Shown piece after piece: positions 13,596 to 15,076 of a stretch of 15,076 nt of DNA. Source of the DNA: an uncultured Bacteroidales bacterium (lineage in GTDB: Bacteria; Bacteroidota; Bacteroidia; Bacteroidales; UBA932). The notes under the pieces were generated by a model that saw nothing but the letters and a program-made list of their open reading frames with translations, ran no database searches and was not told the origin of the DNA. The stretch lies in the NCBI GenBank assembly GCA_934675095.1, contig CAKUPC010000045.1, positions 1-15,076 of the forward strand, in the 5' to 3' direction. Position 1 is the first letter of the stretch; the number at the start of each line of letters is the position of its first letter. A program made the position numbers and the translations under genes.

Positions 13596-15076
13596 ATGAA
13601 TGTGCTGATGACATTGATTGAGGCGATTGCGCTGATTGTCGGGGCCGTTTCCCCGGAGGAGGTGACGGAATCCGAACATGAGCGCTTTTTGTGGAGGAGC
13701 GGACATCCGCTTAACATCAACTCCGCATCGCGGCGTGCATTGTCCGAAAGCGGGCTTTTCTCCGACTTTCAGGTGGCGTCGCTGCTGGACTATATCTCAT
13801 CGACCGGTGCAGTGCTCAGCCGGAGTGAACTTGCCTTAATTGACGGCTTCGACAGCGAAATCGCGGAGGCATTGGCTTTCTTCGTCGCTTTCGGGGACTC
13901 GCCGCCGCTGGAGCATTGGTCGTCTGAGAACAGGCTCTATGCCGACACCGGACTATATGGGCTTCATGCGCGTATTTCAAAGGGAGAGTCGTTCGAACTT
14001 GCGGCCGCTGGAGCCGGAACATGGACAGGACGGCTTGACGCGTTGTCATTGTCGTCGTCGGCAGCACTTCCGGGGAGGAAAGTCAGGCTATGCGCCGGGG
14101 ACTTCAACCTCAGGTTCGGACAGGGACTTGCGGCGTGGAACACCATGACCATAGACGATCCGTCGTCTGTCGCTTCACTGATACGTCGTCCGACAGGAAT
14201 GAAGCCCTCGCGCTCACTGACGGGGAAATATGCGCAGACGGGATTGGGGGGCTGTTTTGATGCCGGACCTGTTACATTCACTGTTGCAGCCACTGTGCCG
14301 GGACTGAAAGAGGTGGTGATTGGGGAGGTTAATTCCTCGCGTGGAAAGAATGACGTCGCTGGGCTTCAGGGACTGTGCAACTGCAGTTGGTGGCACCGGC
14401 GGTTTTCGCTTGGTTTTACTTCCGTGGTGACGGGGCTACCGTCCGCGGAGTACTCCGCTGGTCTCACAAGTGCGGGAATAAGCGCGAGTACAGGGACTGG
14501 CGCAAGTATCGGGACACTCATGCGTACAGGAACAAACGGCAAAGCATCCGGCGGTCGTTGGCATTGCACGGCTGATTTCTCTGTTGATTTCAGAGGCTGT
14601 TTCGGCGGCTTTGACTTTGCCTCGGAACTTGCCGGTGGCGTGGGGCGGCCGCTCCGGGCGGTAGTTTCCGCCACTTCGCCGCGCCTTGCCGAGCATTTCA
14701 AGCTGGGTTCGTCGTTGCGTTACAGCCATTCCAGGCACATTGCCCTGCTTGTTTCCGAATTCTCCGCCCGCAGCGGGCATTCGGCCTCGCTGTCCTTCCG
14801 CCTGCGTCATGTTGCGCCTAAGTCAAATGAAACTGTGCCGACGGGAGGTAAGCTGCCGGGCACGAATGATGTCCGGGTGGATGCCCGTTACAGATTCCGC
14901 TGGAATGAATCGTCTTTCGCCGCGCTGCGTCTTCGTGAAAACATTTATATAAACAGCTTGCCTGCCAGCGTGTTCAACTGCCGCGCTGAGGTGACGGCAG
15001 GCTATTCCGGCATCTGGGCGAGCTCCGCTTCGGTGAGTTTCAGCCACTGCGGCAAGTGGGGGATGGTGGCCTTCGT
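13596..15076 (+). CDS. Exported helix-hairpin-helix (ComEA-like) protein, 3' end outside the window
   Basis: An open frame of 493 codons that runs off the right edge without a stop. Residues 1-19 are mostly hydrophobic (LIEAIALIVGAV) and look like a signal peptide, though without a basic N-terminus. Residues 38-100 contain two helix-hairpin-helix-like units: PLNINSASRRALSESGLFSD (38-57) and SRSELALIDGFDSEIAEAL (75-93), in the pattern of ComEA-related proteins. The rest alternates short hydrophobic and polar or Gly/Ser stretches (YADTGLYGLHARIS, KVRLCAGDFNLRFGQGLAAW), typical of an outer-membrane beta-barrel. Large HhH proteins of this shape are frequent and unstudied in Bacteroidota; DNA handling or uptake is only a guess. 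Starts: ATG at 13596 is used; in-frame TTG (13575) and GTG (13560) would add Lys/Arg residues and give a more ordinary signal peptide. An in-frame TGA at 13548 bounds it. Confidence 0.8.
   Translation, partial: MNVLMTLIEAIALIVGAVSPEEVTESEHERFLWRSGHPLNINSASRRALSESGLFSDFQVASLLDYISSTGAVLSRSELALIDGFDSEIAEALAFFVAFGDSPPLEHWSSENRLYADTGLYGLHARISKGESFELAAAGAGTWTGRLDALSLSSSAALPGRKVRLCAGDFNLRFGQGLAAWNTMTIDDPSSVASLIRRPTGMKPSRSLTGKYAQTGLGGCFDAGPVTFTVAATVPGLKEVVIGEVNSSRGKNDVAGLQGLCNCSWWHRRFSLGFTSVVTGLPSAEYSAGLTSAGISASTGTGASIGTLMRTGTNGKASGGRWHCTADFSVDFRGCFGGFDFASELAGGVGRPLRAVVSATSPRLAEHFKLGSSLRYSHSRHIALLVSEFSARSGHSASLSFRLRHVAPKSNETVPTGGKLPGTNDVRVDARYRFRWNESSFAALRLRENIYINSLPASVFNCRAEVTAGYSGIWASSASVSFSHCGKWGMVAF

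Overview
The window looks like a chromosomal segment of a Bacteroidota bacterium, probably order Bacteroidales. Three things point there. Several intergenic regions carry the Bacteroidota-type promoter (-33 TTTG, about 20 bases, -7 TAnnTTTG), best seen upstream of prfA and dut. Start codons mostly lack a Shine-Dalgarno sequence and sit behind A-rich leaders. The gene set also fits: a short-LID adenylate kinase near hpt and obg, a PhoU-fused Na/Pi cotransporter, and an exported helix-hairpin-helix protein. The housekeeping genes are moderately G+C rich. Assignments rest on motifs read by eye; no database search was possible.

Layout. 1-316: no convincing gene, but several hairpins, one a plausible terminator for leftward prfA. 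317-1408 (-): prfA, release factor 1. 1409-1735: divergent regulatory region. 1736-3565 (+): Na/Pi-cotransporter-like protein, closed by a strong hairpin at 3633-3671. 3753-3875 (+): possible 40-residue small protein. 3964-4395 (+): dut. 4482-5789 (+): murF, meeting the leftward genes at a two-way terminator (5808-5848). 5869-6540 (-): PAP2-type phosphatase, coupled by an ATGA overlap to obg (6537-7535, -). 7536-7966: a 430-base intergenic region with a direct repeat, a palindrome and a possible 45-residue ORF. 7967-12134 (+): two overlapping DUF262 genes. 12242-12814 (-): adk. 12864-13406 (-): hpt. 13596-15076 (+): start of an exported helix-hairpin-helix protein that runs off the window.

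The unusual part is 7.6-12.2 kb. The two DUF262 genes are clearly more A+T rich than their flanks and point against them. They lie between adk and obg, which with hpt form a same-strand series that is commonly contiguous in Bacteroidota. The first protein has the full GmrSD architecture: DUF262 NTPase-like motifs plus a C-terminal DUF1524 HNH-type nuclease. The second has DUF262 motifs followed by about 500 residues with no DUF1524 that I can recognise. The simplest reading is a horizontally acquired two-gene defence module of the GmrSD type, which restricts modified or foreign DNA, inserted into a core gene cluster. The function is inferred; no phage-related or methylase gene is present in the window to confirm it.

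The remaining genes are core functions: translation termination (prfA), dUTP removal (dut), peptidoglycan precursor synthesis (murF), ribosome-associated GTPase (obg), and purine salvage and adenylate balance (hpt, adk).
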